Below are positions 14,697 to 23,415 of a stretch of DNA of 64,000 nt, one piece after another. Made by a program: the position numbers and the translations under genes. The DNA comes from an uncultured Alistipes sp. (GTDB taxonomy: Bacteria > Bacteroidota > Bacteroidia > Bacteroidales > Rikenellaceae): assembly GCA_910576555.1 (NCBI GenBank), contig CAJTIY010000005.1:1-64000 (forward strand), in the 5' to 3' direction. The notes beneath the pieces were generated by a model that was given only the letters and a program-made list of their open reading frames with translations, ran no database searches and was not told the origin of the DNA. Position 1 is the first letter of the stretch; the number at the start of each line of letters is the position of its first letter.

Positions 14697-15596
14697 ATGA
14701 AACCGTATGCGAAAATAGCGCTCGTCGCCGCCCTCGCCCTGTCGGCGGCGTGTCAGGAGATGCCCCGCTACTTCGGCAGCGACAGCACGCTGGCGCGCGC
14801 CGCAGGCAACGAACTGCGGCTCAGCGACGTGCAGTCGGTGGTGCCGCAGGGGCTCACGGGGCGCGACAGCGCGGCCTTCATGCGCGTGTACGTCGACCGC
14901 TGGGTGCGCAAGCAGCTCAAGCTGCAGGAGGCCGAGCTGCTCTTCTCCTCGTCGGAGGAGGACATCGACCGCATGGTCGAGGAGTACCGGCAGGCGCTGC
15001 TGATCCGGCGGCTCGACCGCCACTACGTCGACCGCAATGTCGACACGGTATTCACCGACAGCGCCATCACGGCCTATTACGAGGCCCACAAGGCCGACTT
15101 CCGCTCCGACCGCACGCTCGTCAAGGGGCGCATCCTGCAGTTCCCCGAGGGGGCGCGGCAGGCGCGGCTGCTCAAGGAGCTTATGGCCTCGCCCGCAGCG
15201 GCCAAGCAGCGCGATTTCAGCGACATCTGCGCCAAGAACGACTTCGTGCTCACGGACCTTCGCGACGAGTGGGTCGACTATGCGGAGTTTTTGAGCTACC
15301 TGCCCACGCTGCGGTCGAAGAATTACGACGCGGCGCTCGGCACGACCGCCGTGCAGGAGATGCGCGACAGCCATTCGCACTACTATTTCCAGATCGCCGA
15401 CGTGCGGCGCGAGGGCGAGGCGCTCCCGCTCGAGCGGCTGCGGCCGACGATCCGCCGCATCCTCTTCAACCGCCGGCAGGGGGAGGTCATCCGCCGCCAC
15501 GAGGAGGAGCTCTACACGCGCGCGGCGACCAACGGCGAGGTGCGCATCTTCGTCGAGGCCGACGGGGAGGAGCCTGCGGCGGAACAGCAACGATAA
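14697..15596 (+). CDS. Lipoprotein, likely periplasmic folding factor related to peptidyl-prolyl isomerases
   Basis: The 299-aa product has a lipoprotein signal (ALALSAAC, lipidated Cys at about residue 19) and is predicted to face the periplasm. The N-terminal part (LRLSDVQSVVPQGLTGRDSA, then helices) resembles SurA/PrsA chaperone N-domains. The later part (YYFQIADVRREGEALPLERL) resembles the end of a rotamase domain, but no complete PPIase signature is seen. In Bacteroidetes such a gene commonly precedes a SurA-like gene. It lies 22 bases upstream of the SurA-like gene on the same strand, implying a joint role in outer-membrane protein folding. Confidence 0.7.
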   Translation: MKPYAKIALVAALALSAACQEMPRYFGSDSTLARAAGNELRLSDVQSVVPQGLTGRDSAAFMRVYVDRWVRKQLKLQEAELLFSSSEEDIDRMVEEYRQALLIRRLDRHYVDRNVDTVFTDSAITAYYEAHKADFRSDRTLVKGRILQFPEGARQARLLKELMASPAAAKQRDFSDICAKNDFVLTDLRDEWVDYAEFLSYLPTLRSKNYDAALGTTAVQEMRDSHSHYYFQIADVRREGEALPLERLRPTIRRILFNRRQGEVIRRHEEELYTRAATNGEVRIFVEADGEEPAAEQQR

Positions 15597-15618
15597 CGAA
15601 CACAGACCGATAGGATAT

Positions 15619-17031
15619 ATGATGAAGAAAATAGCGCCCTTCGCGGCGTTGGCCCTGCTCTTCGCGGGCCTTTTCGCACAGGCCCAGAAGCGGCAGGTGA
15701 TGCTCGACAAGGTGGTCGCCGTGGTGGGCGGCTCGGCGATCCTCCACTCCGAGGTGGAGGAGTATGCCCGGCAGCTGACCGAGCGCCGCCGGCAGGAGGG
15801 CTACACCTCCGACCGCGATCCGATGAACGAGGCGCTCGAGGCGCTGATGACCCAGAAGCTGCTCTACAATCAGGGGCAGATCGACTCGGTCGCGGTCAAC
15901 GAGCTGGAGATCGCCTCGCGCGTCGAGGATCAGGTCCACGCGATGATCGAGGAGGAGGGGTCGATTCCGCAGCTCGAAGCCAAGTTCCACATGGCGATCT
16001 TCAACATCCGCGAGACGATGCGCCAGCGCTACGTGGAGCAGGCCTATGCGCAGGCGATGCGCAGCGAGGTCACGGGCAAGGTCGCGGTGATCCCCGGCGA
16101 GGTGGAGCGCTACTACGAGTCGATGGACGAGCGCGATCTTCCGATCATCCCCGTGCAGTACGTCTATGCGCAGATCACCAAGTTCCCCAAGTCGATCAAG
16201 GAGGCGAAGCAGCGTACGCGCGAGCGGCTGCTCGACATGCGCGAGCGCGCCATCACGGGCAAGGCCAAGTTCGAGAACCTCGCCCGCATGTATTCGCAGG
16301 ATCCCGGCACGATGATGCGGGGCGGCGAGATGGATCCCACGCCGCTGGCCGGTCTCGACGAGTCGTTCGCCAAAGCGCTCGAGGGCATGAAGCCCGGGCA
16401 GATCTCGGAGGTCGTCGAGTCGCAGTTCGGCTTCCACATCATCCAGCTGCTCGACAAGCGCGGGCAGCTCTACCACTTCCGCCACATCCTGCTCAAGCCG
16501 GTCTTCACGACCGACGAGCTCTCCGAGACGGTCGCCGAGCTCGACAGCATCGCCGACCTGATCCGCAGGGATTCGATCACGTTCGAGCGGGCCGCGCTGC
16601 TCCACTCGGACGATCCCAACTCGAAGATGAACGGCGGCATCGTCTCGAACCACGATCTGCTGGAGCACTCCTATGCGTTCGACGCCAAGCTCACCGTCAC
16701 GAAGTTCCTCGAGGAGGATTTCGCCCACTTCCGCGGTCTGGACGACTACAACCGGCTGGTGCGCCTCGAGGTGGGCGGCATGTCGGAGCCGTTCCTCACG
16801 CGCGACATGCTGGGCAACGAGCTGGCGAAGGTGGTCAAGCTCGTGGAGGTGATCCCCACGCACACGGCGTCGCTCAACGAGGACTACCTCCGGCTGGAGG
16901 AGATGGCCCTCGAGGACAAGCGCGAGCGGGTCTTCCGCGCATGGCTCGACAAGAAGATCGACGGCATGTACGTCTACATCGAACCCGAGTACCGCGACGG
17001 GGCGTTCGAGAACAAACGCTGGGTGAAGTAG
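15619..17031 (+). CDS. SurA-like periplasmic peptidyl-prolyl isomerase/chaperone
   Basis: The 470-aa protein has a signal peptide (residues 1-22, LLFAGLFAQA) and a SurA N-terminal domain (LDKVVAVVGGSAILHSEVEE, PMNEALEALMTQKLLYNQ). A parvulin-type rotamase domain follows at about 175-290 (YAQITKFP, FENLARMYSQDPGTMMRGGE, SQFGFHIIQLLDKRG). A second rotamase-like segment lies at about 292-400 (HFRHILLKP, LHSDDPNSKMNGGI). It guides unfolded outer-membrane proteins through the periplasm. It lies between the lipoprotein gene and the OstA-like gene, with only 4 bases to the latter: an envelope-assembly operon. Confidence 0.92.
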   Translation: MMKKIAPFAALALLFAGLFAQAQKRQVMLDKVVAVVGGSAILHSEVEEYARQLTERRRQEGYTSDRDPMNEALEALMTQKLLYNQGQIDSVAVNELEIASRVEDQVHAMIEEEGSIPQLEAKFHMAIFNIRETMRQRYVEQAYAQAMRSEVTGKVAVIPGEVERYYESMDERDLPIIPVQYVYAQITKFPKSIKEAKQRTRERLLDMRERAITGKAKFENLARMYSQDPGTMMRGGEMDPTPLAGLDESFAKALEGMKPGQISEVVESQFGFHIIQLLDKRGQLYHFRHILLKPVFTTDELSETVAELDSIADLIRRDSITFERAALLHSDDPNSKMNGGIVSNHDLLEHSYAFDAKLTVTKFLEEDFAHFRGLDDYNRLVRLEVGGMSEPFLTRDMLGNELAKVVKLVEVIPTHTASLNEDYLRLEEMALEDKRERVFRAWLDKKIDGMYVYIEPEYRDGAFENKRWVK

Positions 17032-17035
17032 TTCC

Positions 17036-19519
17036 GTGCGCAGCGTAATCTCCATAGCGATCGTGGCGGCGGCCTGTGCGGGCGTCGCCTTCGCGCGTGT
17101 CGGCGTGTCGGGCGTCGCGGCCCCGGTCCCGGCATCCGTGCCGCAAGCCGCGGCGCAGGCCCCGGCGGCCGAAGAGCCGCCGAAGCGGATCGTCAACACG
17201 AAGTCCGACATGATGCGTCCGGTCGCTCCGGGCGATTCGGCCATCTATCTGGTGGGCGACTTCGCCGCGCAGCACAACGGCACGGTGATCACGTGCGACA
17301 GCGCCGTGCGCTACTCCGACCTCCACCTCGAGTTCTTCGGCAATGTGCTCATCAATAAGAATACGACCTACATCTACGGCGACCGCGCCGAGTACGACGG
17401 GTCGATCAACGAGGCGCGCGTCTACTCCGATCTGGTGAAGGTGGTCGACGGCGACGCCGTGTTCTACACCTACGATTTCCGGTTCGACACGAAGACCAAC
17501 ACGGGCGAATTCTCCGGCGGCGGCGTGATGCTCAACCGCGACAACCGGCTCGAGGCCGTGCGCGGCTACTACTTCGCCGACACGAAGGAGCTCGTCTGCG
17601 TCGACCGCGTCGAGATGCGCAACGACGAGTACGAACTCAAGGGCGACTCGGTGGTCTACAACTTCGGGAGCGACAACGCCTACTTCTTCGACCGCACGCA
17701 CATCTGGAACCGCGACGGCGACTACCTCTACGCCGACCGGGGCGAATACCGCAAGGCCGACACGCTCTACATCGTCACGCGCAACGGCTATATCCTCACC
17801 GAGAAGCAGGAGGTGTGGAGCGACAGCATCGATTACTACCGCGCCGAGAGCCGCGCGATCCTGCGGCACGACCTCCAGTTGGACGACACGGAACACAAGA
17901 CGATGGCCTTCGGCGACTACGGCGAGTACTGGAAGGAGCCGGGCGACGTCCTCCTCACGCGCCGGCCCGCGGTGGTCGGCTACGACCTCTCGCAGGGGCC
18001 CGATACGCTCTACATGCGTTCCGATACGATCCTGATGCTGACCCTGTTCCCCGCGCGCGAAGCCGCCGAGCGGGCTGCGGCCGACACTACGGCGCGAGGC
18101 GGCGCGGGAGCCGATGTCGCGGCGTCGGAGGCGCGGCGAGCGGATGCTCCGGCCGGCGGCGCTGCCGAAATGCCGGAAGTGCCGGGGAAGTCGGGCACGC
18201 CGCCGGTGCCGAACCGGCAGCCGGGAGCCGATGCCCCCGGGCAGCCGGCTGCGGGGGCCGACTCCCTGCCGGGGCCGGGCATCGTCGCCGACTCGCTGCT
18301 GCAGGGCATGGCGGCCGATTCGCTGGCCGTGGCGATCGACCCGCTCGATACGCTGACGGGCGATGCCCGCAAGGCCTACCTCAAGGAGCGCGAGCGCGCG
18401 GCGAAGGAGGCGAAAAAGGCGGCCGCCGCAGCGGCGAAACGCGAGCTGCTGGCCAAGATCGCCGCGGAGCGCAAGGCGAAGGCGCGTGCGAAGCTCGATG
18501 CGCAGGCCGAGCGTGCCGCGCAGCGCGATGCCGCCCGCCGGCTGAAGGCCGAGTCGAAGCTCGCGGCCCGCAGGACCCGTGCCGCCCGCAAGGGCCGGAC
18601 GTTGTCGGAGGACCGCGCACGTGCGGAGGCCGCCGATTCGACGGTCGTCGACTCGCTCGCCGCGCTGCCGGGCCGCGCCCCGGCCGATTCGCTGGCGGCG
18701 GATACCGCGGCAGCGGCCGTCGATTCGCTCGCTGCGGACTCGCTCCCGTCGGCCGATACGCTCTACCGCCTGATCAAGGGATTCCGCGATGTGCGGATCT
18801 ACCGCGCCGATTTTCAGGTCGTCTGCGACTCGATGACGGCCATCAGCACCGATTCGACCATCCACCTCTACATCGATCCCGTGCTGTGGAACCAGAACAA
18901 CCAGATGACCTCCGACGTGATGGACATCTACACGCGCGACAGCCGGCTGGAGCATGCCGAATTCGTCGGCAGCCCGATGATGGCGGCGCAGCTCGACTCG
19001 GTGCACTACAACCAGATCGCCGGCAAGCAGATGGCCGCCTACTTCCGCGACAACGAGATCTACCGCGAGGATGTCAACGGCAACGTGCAGACGATCTACT
19101 ACATGCAGGACGGCGAACCGCCGCAGATCACGATGATGAGCGTCGTCGAGAGCGGTGCCGCCTCGTTCTACATCGAGGACCGGCAGCTGGTCGCCATCGT
19201 CTACCGCACCGACCCCGTAGGGCATATCTACCCGATGGACCAGATTCCGGAGGATCAGGAGCTCTATCTGAAGGGATTCGCGTGGGAGGGGGCCCGGCGC
19301 CCCGCCAAGACCGATGTCTTCGACCGGCGGATCCGTCCCTCGCAGCGGGAGGAGCGGTCGCAGCTGCCCCATCCCGACTTCCCGATCATGCGGCGCATGG
19401 AGGAGTTCAAGACGATGCTTATCGAGGCGCGCCGCTGGACCGAGCGGGCCGACCGGGTCGATCCCTCCACCGTGGAGTGGATGCGCGAGCTCGGCTTCGA
19501 GGTCGGACAGCCCCGATAG
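17036..19519 (+). CDS. OstA-like LPS transport/assembly protein with a large low-complexity insert
   Basis: OstA/LptA-type proteins form the periplasmic bridge that carries LPS to the outer membrane. The 827-aa product uses GTG at 17036, 4 bases after the SurA-like stop, and has a hydrophobic signal-like N-terminus (ISIAIVAAACAGVAFA). Repeated OstA motifs follow (LVGDFAAQHNGTVITCDSAV, NVLINKNTTYIYGDRAEYD, GGGVMLNRDNRLEAVRGYY). From about residue 350 to 575 there is an Ala/Asp/Arg-rich insert with a basic coiled coil (KERERAAKEAKKAAAAAAK) and repeated ADSLAAD units. OstA-like sequence resumes at RLIKGFRDVRIYRADFQVVC. Without the insert the length would be close to the Bacteroidetes norm as I recall it. 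Confidence 0.85.
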   Translation: MRSVISIAIVAAACAGVAFARVGVSGVAAPVPASVPQAAAQAPAAEEPPKRIVNTKSDMMRPVAPGDSAIYLVGDFAAQHNGTVITCDSAVRYSDLHLEFFGNVLINKNTTYIYGDRAEYDGSINEARVYSDLVKVVDGDAVFYTYDFRFDTKTNTGEFSGGGVMLNRDNRLEAVRGYYFADTKELVCVDRVEMRNDEYELKGDSVVYNFGSDNAYFFDRTHIWNRDGDYLYADRGEYRKADTLYIVTRNGYILTEKQEVWSDSIDYYRAESRAILRHDLQLDDTEHKTMAFGDYGEYWKEPGDVLLTRRPAVVGYDLSQGPDTLYMRSDTILMLTLFPAREAAERAAADTTARGGAGADVAASEARRADAPAGGAAEMPEVPGKSGTPPVPNRQPGADAPGQPAAGADSLPGPGIVADSLLQGMAADSLAVAIDPLDTLTGDARKAYLKERERAAKEAKKAAAAAAKRELLAKIAAERKAKARAKLDAQAERAAQRDAARRLKAESKLAARRTRAARKGRTLSEDRARAEAADSTVVDSLAALPGRAPADSLAADTAAAAVDSLAADSLPSADTLYRLIKGFRDVRIYRADFQVVCDSMTAISTDSTIHLYIDPVLWNQNNQMTSDVMDIYTRDSRLEHAEFVGSPMMAAQLDSVHYNQIAGKQMAAYFRDNEIYREDVNGNVQTIYYMQDGEPPQITMMSVVESGAASFYIEDRQLVAIVYRTDPVGHIYPMDQIPEDQELYLKGFAWEGARRPAKTDVFDRRIRPSQREERSQLPHPDFPIMRRMEEFKTMLIEARRWTERADRVDPSTVEWMRELGFEVGQPR

Positions 19520-19642
19520 CCGGATGGCGTACTGCGTCGGACCGCGTTTCGGTCCGTGCGGCTCCCGGGAGCACGGCATCCGCTGCCTCGTGCGTTCCGC
19601 CCGGCGGACGACGGCCGATAAACGGCTGCTCTTTTTGGCAAT

Positions 19643-20167
19643 ATGCAGCGACACGACAATGACCTCGAACGGTTTCCGGTGGTCGATCCGACCGGCCGGG
19701 TGATCGGCAGCGCCACGCGCGGCGCCTGCCACGGCGGCTCCATGCTGCTCCATCCCGTCGTCCACCTCCATGTGTTCGACCAGCAGGGGCGCCTCTACCT
19801 CCAGCGCCGCCCGGCGTGGAAGGATATCCAGCCCGGACGGTGGGATACGGCCGTGGGCGGCCATGTCGACTGGGGCGAGACGGTGGAGGAGGCGCTGCGC
19901 CGCGAGGCGCGCGAGGAGCTGGGCATCGAGGCGTTCGAGGCCGAGCGGATCGCCCGCTACCTCTTCCGCTCGGAGCGCGAATGCGAGCTGGTCTACGTCC
20001 ATCGTACGGTCTATGACGGCGCGGTGCGGCCCGGCGACGAACTCGACGGCGGCCGCTTCTGGAGCCCCGGGGAGATCCGGGCGGCGCTCGGAAGCGGCGT
20101 GTTTACCCCCAATTTCGAAAACGAGGCGACCGGGATCTTGGGCCTCGCACCCCTTTCGGCGCAGTAA
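19643..20167 (+). CDS. Nudix hydrolase
   Basis: Nudix enzymes hydrolyse nucleoside diphosphates linked to other groups; this substrate is not predictable. The 174-aa protein has a complete Nudix box at residues 73-95 (GHVDWGETVEEALRREAREE followed by LGI), with the metal-binding REAREE glutamates. The flanks (HPVVHLHVFDQQGRLYLQRR, PGRWDTAVGGH) resemble the YfcD / isopentenyl-diphosphate-isomerase-like subgroup. It lies 17 bases before the MscS-type gene and may be cotranscribed. The 123-base gap before it shows nothing clear. Confidence 0.9.
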   Translation: MQRHDNDLERFPVVDPTGRVIGSATRGACHGGSMLLHPVVHLHVFDQQGRLYLQRRPAWKDIQPGRWDTAVGGHVDWGETVEEALRREAREELGIEAFEAERIARYLFRSERECELVYVHRTVYDGAVRPGDELDGGRFWSPGEIRAALGSGVFTPNFENEATGILGLAPLSAQ

Positions 20168-20184
20168 TTGAAGGCGTCCGTCGT

Positions 20185-21489
20185 ATGCGGACGATTCTGA
20201 AACGGGCGACGGACGGGTTGCTCGATTGGCTGGGGGCGACCCCCGCGGCGCACGACCATTGGGAGCGCTGGGTCGCATGCCTCGTGGCGGTGGCTGCGGC
20301 GCTGCTGTTCGACTGGCTGTGCCGAACGGTCGCCGTGCGCGGAGTGCGGCAGCTGGTGCTGCGCACGCGTGCGACGTGGGACGACGAACTCTTCAGCCCG
20401 GCGGTGCTGCGCCACGGCTGCCACATCTTCACCGCCGCATTGCTCGCGTCGGTCCTGCCGGCGATCTTCGACGACATGCCGGGAACGCACGCCCTCGTGC
20501 TGCGTCTGACCGAGATCGGCATCATCGTCACGGTCTTCCTCTTCATCAACGCCCTGCTCTACGCCGTGTTCCGCATCGTCGCGGCGCGCCCCGCGTGGCA
20601 GAACAAGCCGATCAAGGGGCTCCGCCAGACGGGGCAGGGCATCGCCGCGCTGATCTGCGGCGTGCTGGTCGTTTCGACGCTCATCGGCAAGTCGCCCGCG
20701 ATCTTCCTGACGAGCCTCGGCGCCTCGGCCGCCGTCATCATGCTCATCTTCCACGACAGCATCCTCGGCTTCGTGTCGGGCATCCAGCTCTCGGCCAACG
20801 ACATGCTCAAGGTGGGCGACTGGATCGCCGTGCCGAAGGCCGGTGCCGACGGTACGGTCGAGGAGGTGTCGCTCACCACGGTGAAGATCCGCAACTGGGA
20901 CAACACCGTCGTGACGCTGCCGCCCTACATGCTGGTGAGCGACTCGTTCCAGAACTGGCGGGCGATGCAGCTCTCGGGCGGGCGCCGCGTGATGCGCTCG
21001 GTGTCGATCGACATGAACACCGTGCGGTTCTGCACGCCGGCGATGCTCGACGGATTCCGCTCCGTGGCGCTCCTGCGCGACTACATCGACGAGACGGAGC
21101 GGCGGCTCGCCGCGCGCAATGCGGCGCGCGGCGTCGCGCCCGGCGACGAGGGGCCCGATGCGCTGCGGCAGACCAATCTGGGCCTCTTCCGCGCCTATCT
21201 GGAGCGCTACCTGCGTGCGGCGGTGCCCGTCAACGCCTCGATGACGCTCATGGTGCGGCAGCTGCAGCCCACCGAGACGGGGCTGCCGCTGCAACTCTAC
21301 TTTTTCACCGATACGGTGGTGTGGATCGAATACGAGCGGATTCAGTCGGATGTCTTCGACCATGTGCTGGCCGTGATTCCGCAGTTCGGCCTGCGCGTGT
21401 TCCAGAGCCCGTCGGGCGGCGACGTGCAGGCTCTGCGGCCGGAGGAGGAGCCCGTCAGAGGAAGGCCATCAGCATCAGCTGGACGATGA
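20185..21489 (+). CDS. MscS-family mechanosensitive channel (YbdG/MscM-like)
   Basis: This family opens under membrane tension to relieve osmotic stress. The 434-aa protein has about five membrane segments, the last one the pore helix (AIFLTSLGASAAVIMLIFHD). The MscS beta domain follows (GFVSGIQLSANDMLKVGDWI, GTVEEVSLTTVKIRNWDNTV, VTLPPYMLVSDSFQNW). The N-terminal helices and the long C-terminal extension fit YbdG-like proteins rather than small MscS. Its last 35 bases overlap the convergent transporter gene tail to tail, so no shared terminator fits between them. Confidence 0.9.
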   Translation: MRTILKRATDGLLDWLGATPAAHDHWERWVACLVAVAAALLFDWLCRTVAVRGVRQLVLRTRATWDDELFSPAVLRHGCHIFTAALLASVLPAIFDDMPGTHALVLRLTEIGIIVTVFLFINALLYAVFRIVAARPAWQNKPIKGLRQTGQGIAALICGVLVVSTLIGKSPAIFLTSLGASAAVIMLIFHDSILGFVSGIQLSANDMLKVGDWIAVPKAGADGTVEEVSLTTVKIRNWDNTVVTLPPYMLVSDSFQNWRAMQLSGGRRVMRSVSIDMNTVRFCTPAMLDGFRSVALLRDYIDETERRLAARNAARGVAPGDEGPDALRQTNLGLFRAYLERYLRAAVPVNASMTLMVRQLQPTETGLPLQLYFFTDTVVWIEYERIQSDVFDHVLAVIPQFGLRVFQSPSGGDVQALRPEEEPVRGRPSASAGR

Positions 21490-23116
21490 TCACGCGCAGG
21501 AACATGCACACGGGGTAGACCGTGGCGTAGGAGACCGACGGATGGTCGCCCTCGATCGTCGCGTCGGCGTAGTTGAGCGCCATCGGGTTGGCCATGCTGC
21601 CGCAGAGCACGCCTGCGACCGCGCCGAAGTCGAGGCGCAGGAGGCGCAGGGCGAGCGGAGCGATGAGCACGACGGGCACGAACGTCAGCGCGAACCCCGC
21701 GCCGAGCCACAGCGCCCCTTCGGGCCGCATCACCGTTTCGAAGAAGCGGGCGCCGGCGTCGAGTCCGAGGCAGGCGAGGTACATCGAGAGCCCCAGCGCG
21801 CGGAGCATCAGGTTGGCGCTCTGGGTCGTGTAGGTGATCATGTGGAGCCGGGGACCGAACGTGCCGATGAGGATGCCCACGACGATCGGACCGCCCGCCA
21901 GTCCCAGTTTCACGGGGATCGAGACGCCCGGCAGGGCGATGGGAACGCTTCCGAGCGCCAGACCGAGGATCAGACCGATGAAGACGGCCGCGAGGTTGGG
22001 TTCGTTGAGGCTCTTGACGGCGTTGCCGAGGATCCGCTCCACGCTGCGGATCGCCTCCGTTTCGCCCACGACCGTCAGCCGGTCGCCCAGCTGCAGCCGC
22101 AGGTCGGGCGTGGCCAGCAGCTGCACGCCCGAGCGGTAGACGCGGCTGATGTTGATGCCGTAGTTGTTGCGCAGGCGCAGCGAGGCGAGTTTGCGGCCGT
22201 TGATCTCGGGGCGCGTCACCAGAATGCGCTGCGAGATGAGCTGGCTGTCGACCGAATTCCAGTCGATGCTCTCCTTGTTCCAGTCCTTCTGCTCCTGCTC
22301 GCCGAAGATCAGCCGCAGGGCGTCGGCCTCGCCCGGCGTGGTGATGACCAGCAGGATGTCGTCGGCGCGGAGCGTCTTGTCCGAGGTGGGGATCGAGACG
22401 TGTCCGTCGCGCCAGAGCCGCGAGATGACGAAGCGGTGGTGGCTCTGCACGGCCACGTCGTGGACGCTCCGCCCGAACACGGCGGGGTTGGTCAGCCGGT
22501 AGCTGGCGATGAAGACGTTCTTGCGGTGCTCGGCATCGGGCTCGGGCAGGTCCGAAGGCCGTACGAAGAGCTTGCGTATGACGACGAGGGCCAGAATCAC
22601 GCCGACGACCCCTAACGGATAGGTCAGCGCGCAGCTCAACGCCGCGCCGTTGGCATCGACGCCCGCCTGCCGGAGGGTCTGCTGCGCGGCGCCCAGCGCG
22701 GGGGTGTTGGTCGTGGCGCCGCAGAGGATGCCCGACATGTCGGGCATCGGGATGCCGCACAGGCGGCTCAACGCCACGGCCATCGCCGTGCCCAGCAGGA
22801 CGACCGCCACGGCGGGCGATACGAGGCGGATGCCGTCGGAGCGCAGCGACGAGAAGAAACCCGGACCGACCTGCAGGCCGAGGCTGTAGACGAAGATCAC
22901 CAGTCCGAAGCTCTCGGCGTAGTCCAGCATCCGGGGGTCGATCGAGAGCCCGAGGTGCCCGGCCAGAATCCCCACGAAGAAGATGAAGGCCGCGCCGAGC
23001 GAGACGCCGAAGATGCGGATGCGCCCCAGCCCGATGCCGAGCACCGAGATGAGCGAGATGACCGTCACGGCCTGCAGGGGCGTGTGTGCCACGAATATGT
23101 CCGAGAGCCACTCCAT
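21455..23116 (-). CDS. AspT/YidE-type putative transporter with TrkA-C domains
   Basis: This family contains aspartate:alanine exchangers and uncharacterised homologues. The 553-aa protein has two membrane domains of about five helices each (residues 1-170 and about 380-553). Both carry the duplicated AspT signature: GLVIFVYSLGLQVGPGFF in the first and MYLACLGLDAGARFFETV in the second, with GxxxNTPAL (CGATTNTPAL) and its counterpart CGSMANPMALNY. Two RCK-C/TrkA-C cytosolic domains lie between (VISRLWRDGHVSIPTSDKTL, NYGINISRVYRSGVQLLATP). ATG 23116 gives the family N-terminus. The substrate cannot be read from sequence; anion or amino-acid exchange is likely. Confidence 0.92.
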   Translation of the reverse strand: MEWLSDIFVAHTPLQAVTVISLISVLGIGLGRIRIFGVSLGAAFIFFVGILAGHLGLSIDPRMLDYAESFGLVIFVYSLGLQVGPGFFSSLRSDGIRLVSPAVAVVLLGTAMAVALSRLCGIPMPDMSGILCGATTNTPALGAAQQTLRQAGVDANGAALSCALTYPLGVVGVILALVVIRKLFVRPSDLPEPDAEHRKNVFIASYRLTNPAVFGRSVHDVAVQSHHRFVISRLWRDGHVSIPTSDKTLRADDILLVITTPGEADALRLIFGEQEQKDWNKESIDWNSVDSQLISQRILVTRPEINGRKLASLRLRNNYGINISRVYRSGVQLLATPDLRLQLGDRLTVVGETEAIRSVERILGNAVKSLNEPNLAAVFIGLILGLALGSVPIALPGVSIPVKLGLAGGPIVVGILIGTFGPRLHMITYTTQSANLMLRALGLSMYLACLGLDAGARFFETVMRPEGALWLGAGFALTFVPVVLIAPLALRLLRLDFGAVAGVLCGSMANPMALNYADATIEGDHPSVSYATVYPVCMFLRVIIVQLMLMAFL

Positions 23117-23138
23117 GCGAATCGGGATATAGAAGCCC

Positions 23139-23146
23139 CAAAAATA
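23139..23146 (-). promoter_or_regulatory. Predicted -7 box for the AspT/YidE gene
   Basis: TATTTTTG on the minus strand matches TAnnTTTG, 22 bases before the start codon. Confidence 0.55.
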
Positions 23147-23352
23147 GGGTAAATTTTCCGGATTGCCTCTGCGCGACCGGAAAAATATGCGCGCGGCCCG
23201 GTGCGGAGCCGCTCCGTCGGCCGCCTCGCTCCGGGGCGGATGCCGCCGGGCGGCGGGTTGTCCGGCGCGCCGTTCCGGTGTGCGGTGTGCGGCGACGAAC
23301 GGTTGGCAGCGGCAGATGCAGATGCTTTTTCGCCCCGGGTGCCCGGTCCGCT

Positions 23353-23404
23353 CCGAATGTACGGCGCCGGGTCCCTGTCGCGGAGCCCGGCGCCGTACAT
23401 TCGG
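23353..23404 (-). terminator. Strong hairpin after the efflux operon
   Basis: A perfect 19-bp stem (23353-23371 with 23386-23404, loop 14 bases) begins 11 bases after the stop codon of the TolC-like gene. No long T-run follows, but position and stability make it a terminator. The rest of the 23147-23352 gap shows nothing. Confidence 0.75.
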
Positions 23405-23415
23405 GGGTGTCGTCG

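Noticed and set aside
16874..20278. A very long minus-strand open frame (over 1100 codons) opposite the SurA-like and OstA-like genes
   Set aside because: It is an antisense shadow of GC-rich coding DNA: extreme Arg/His/Leu/Ala bias, no recognisable domain, and fully opposite well-supported genes.
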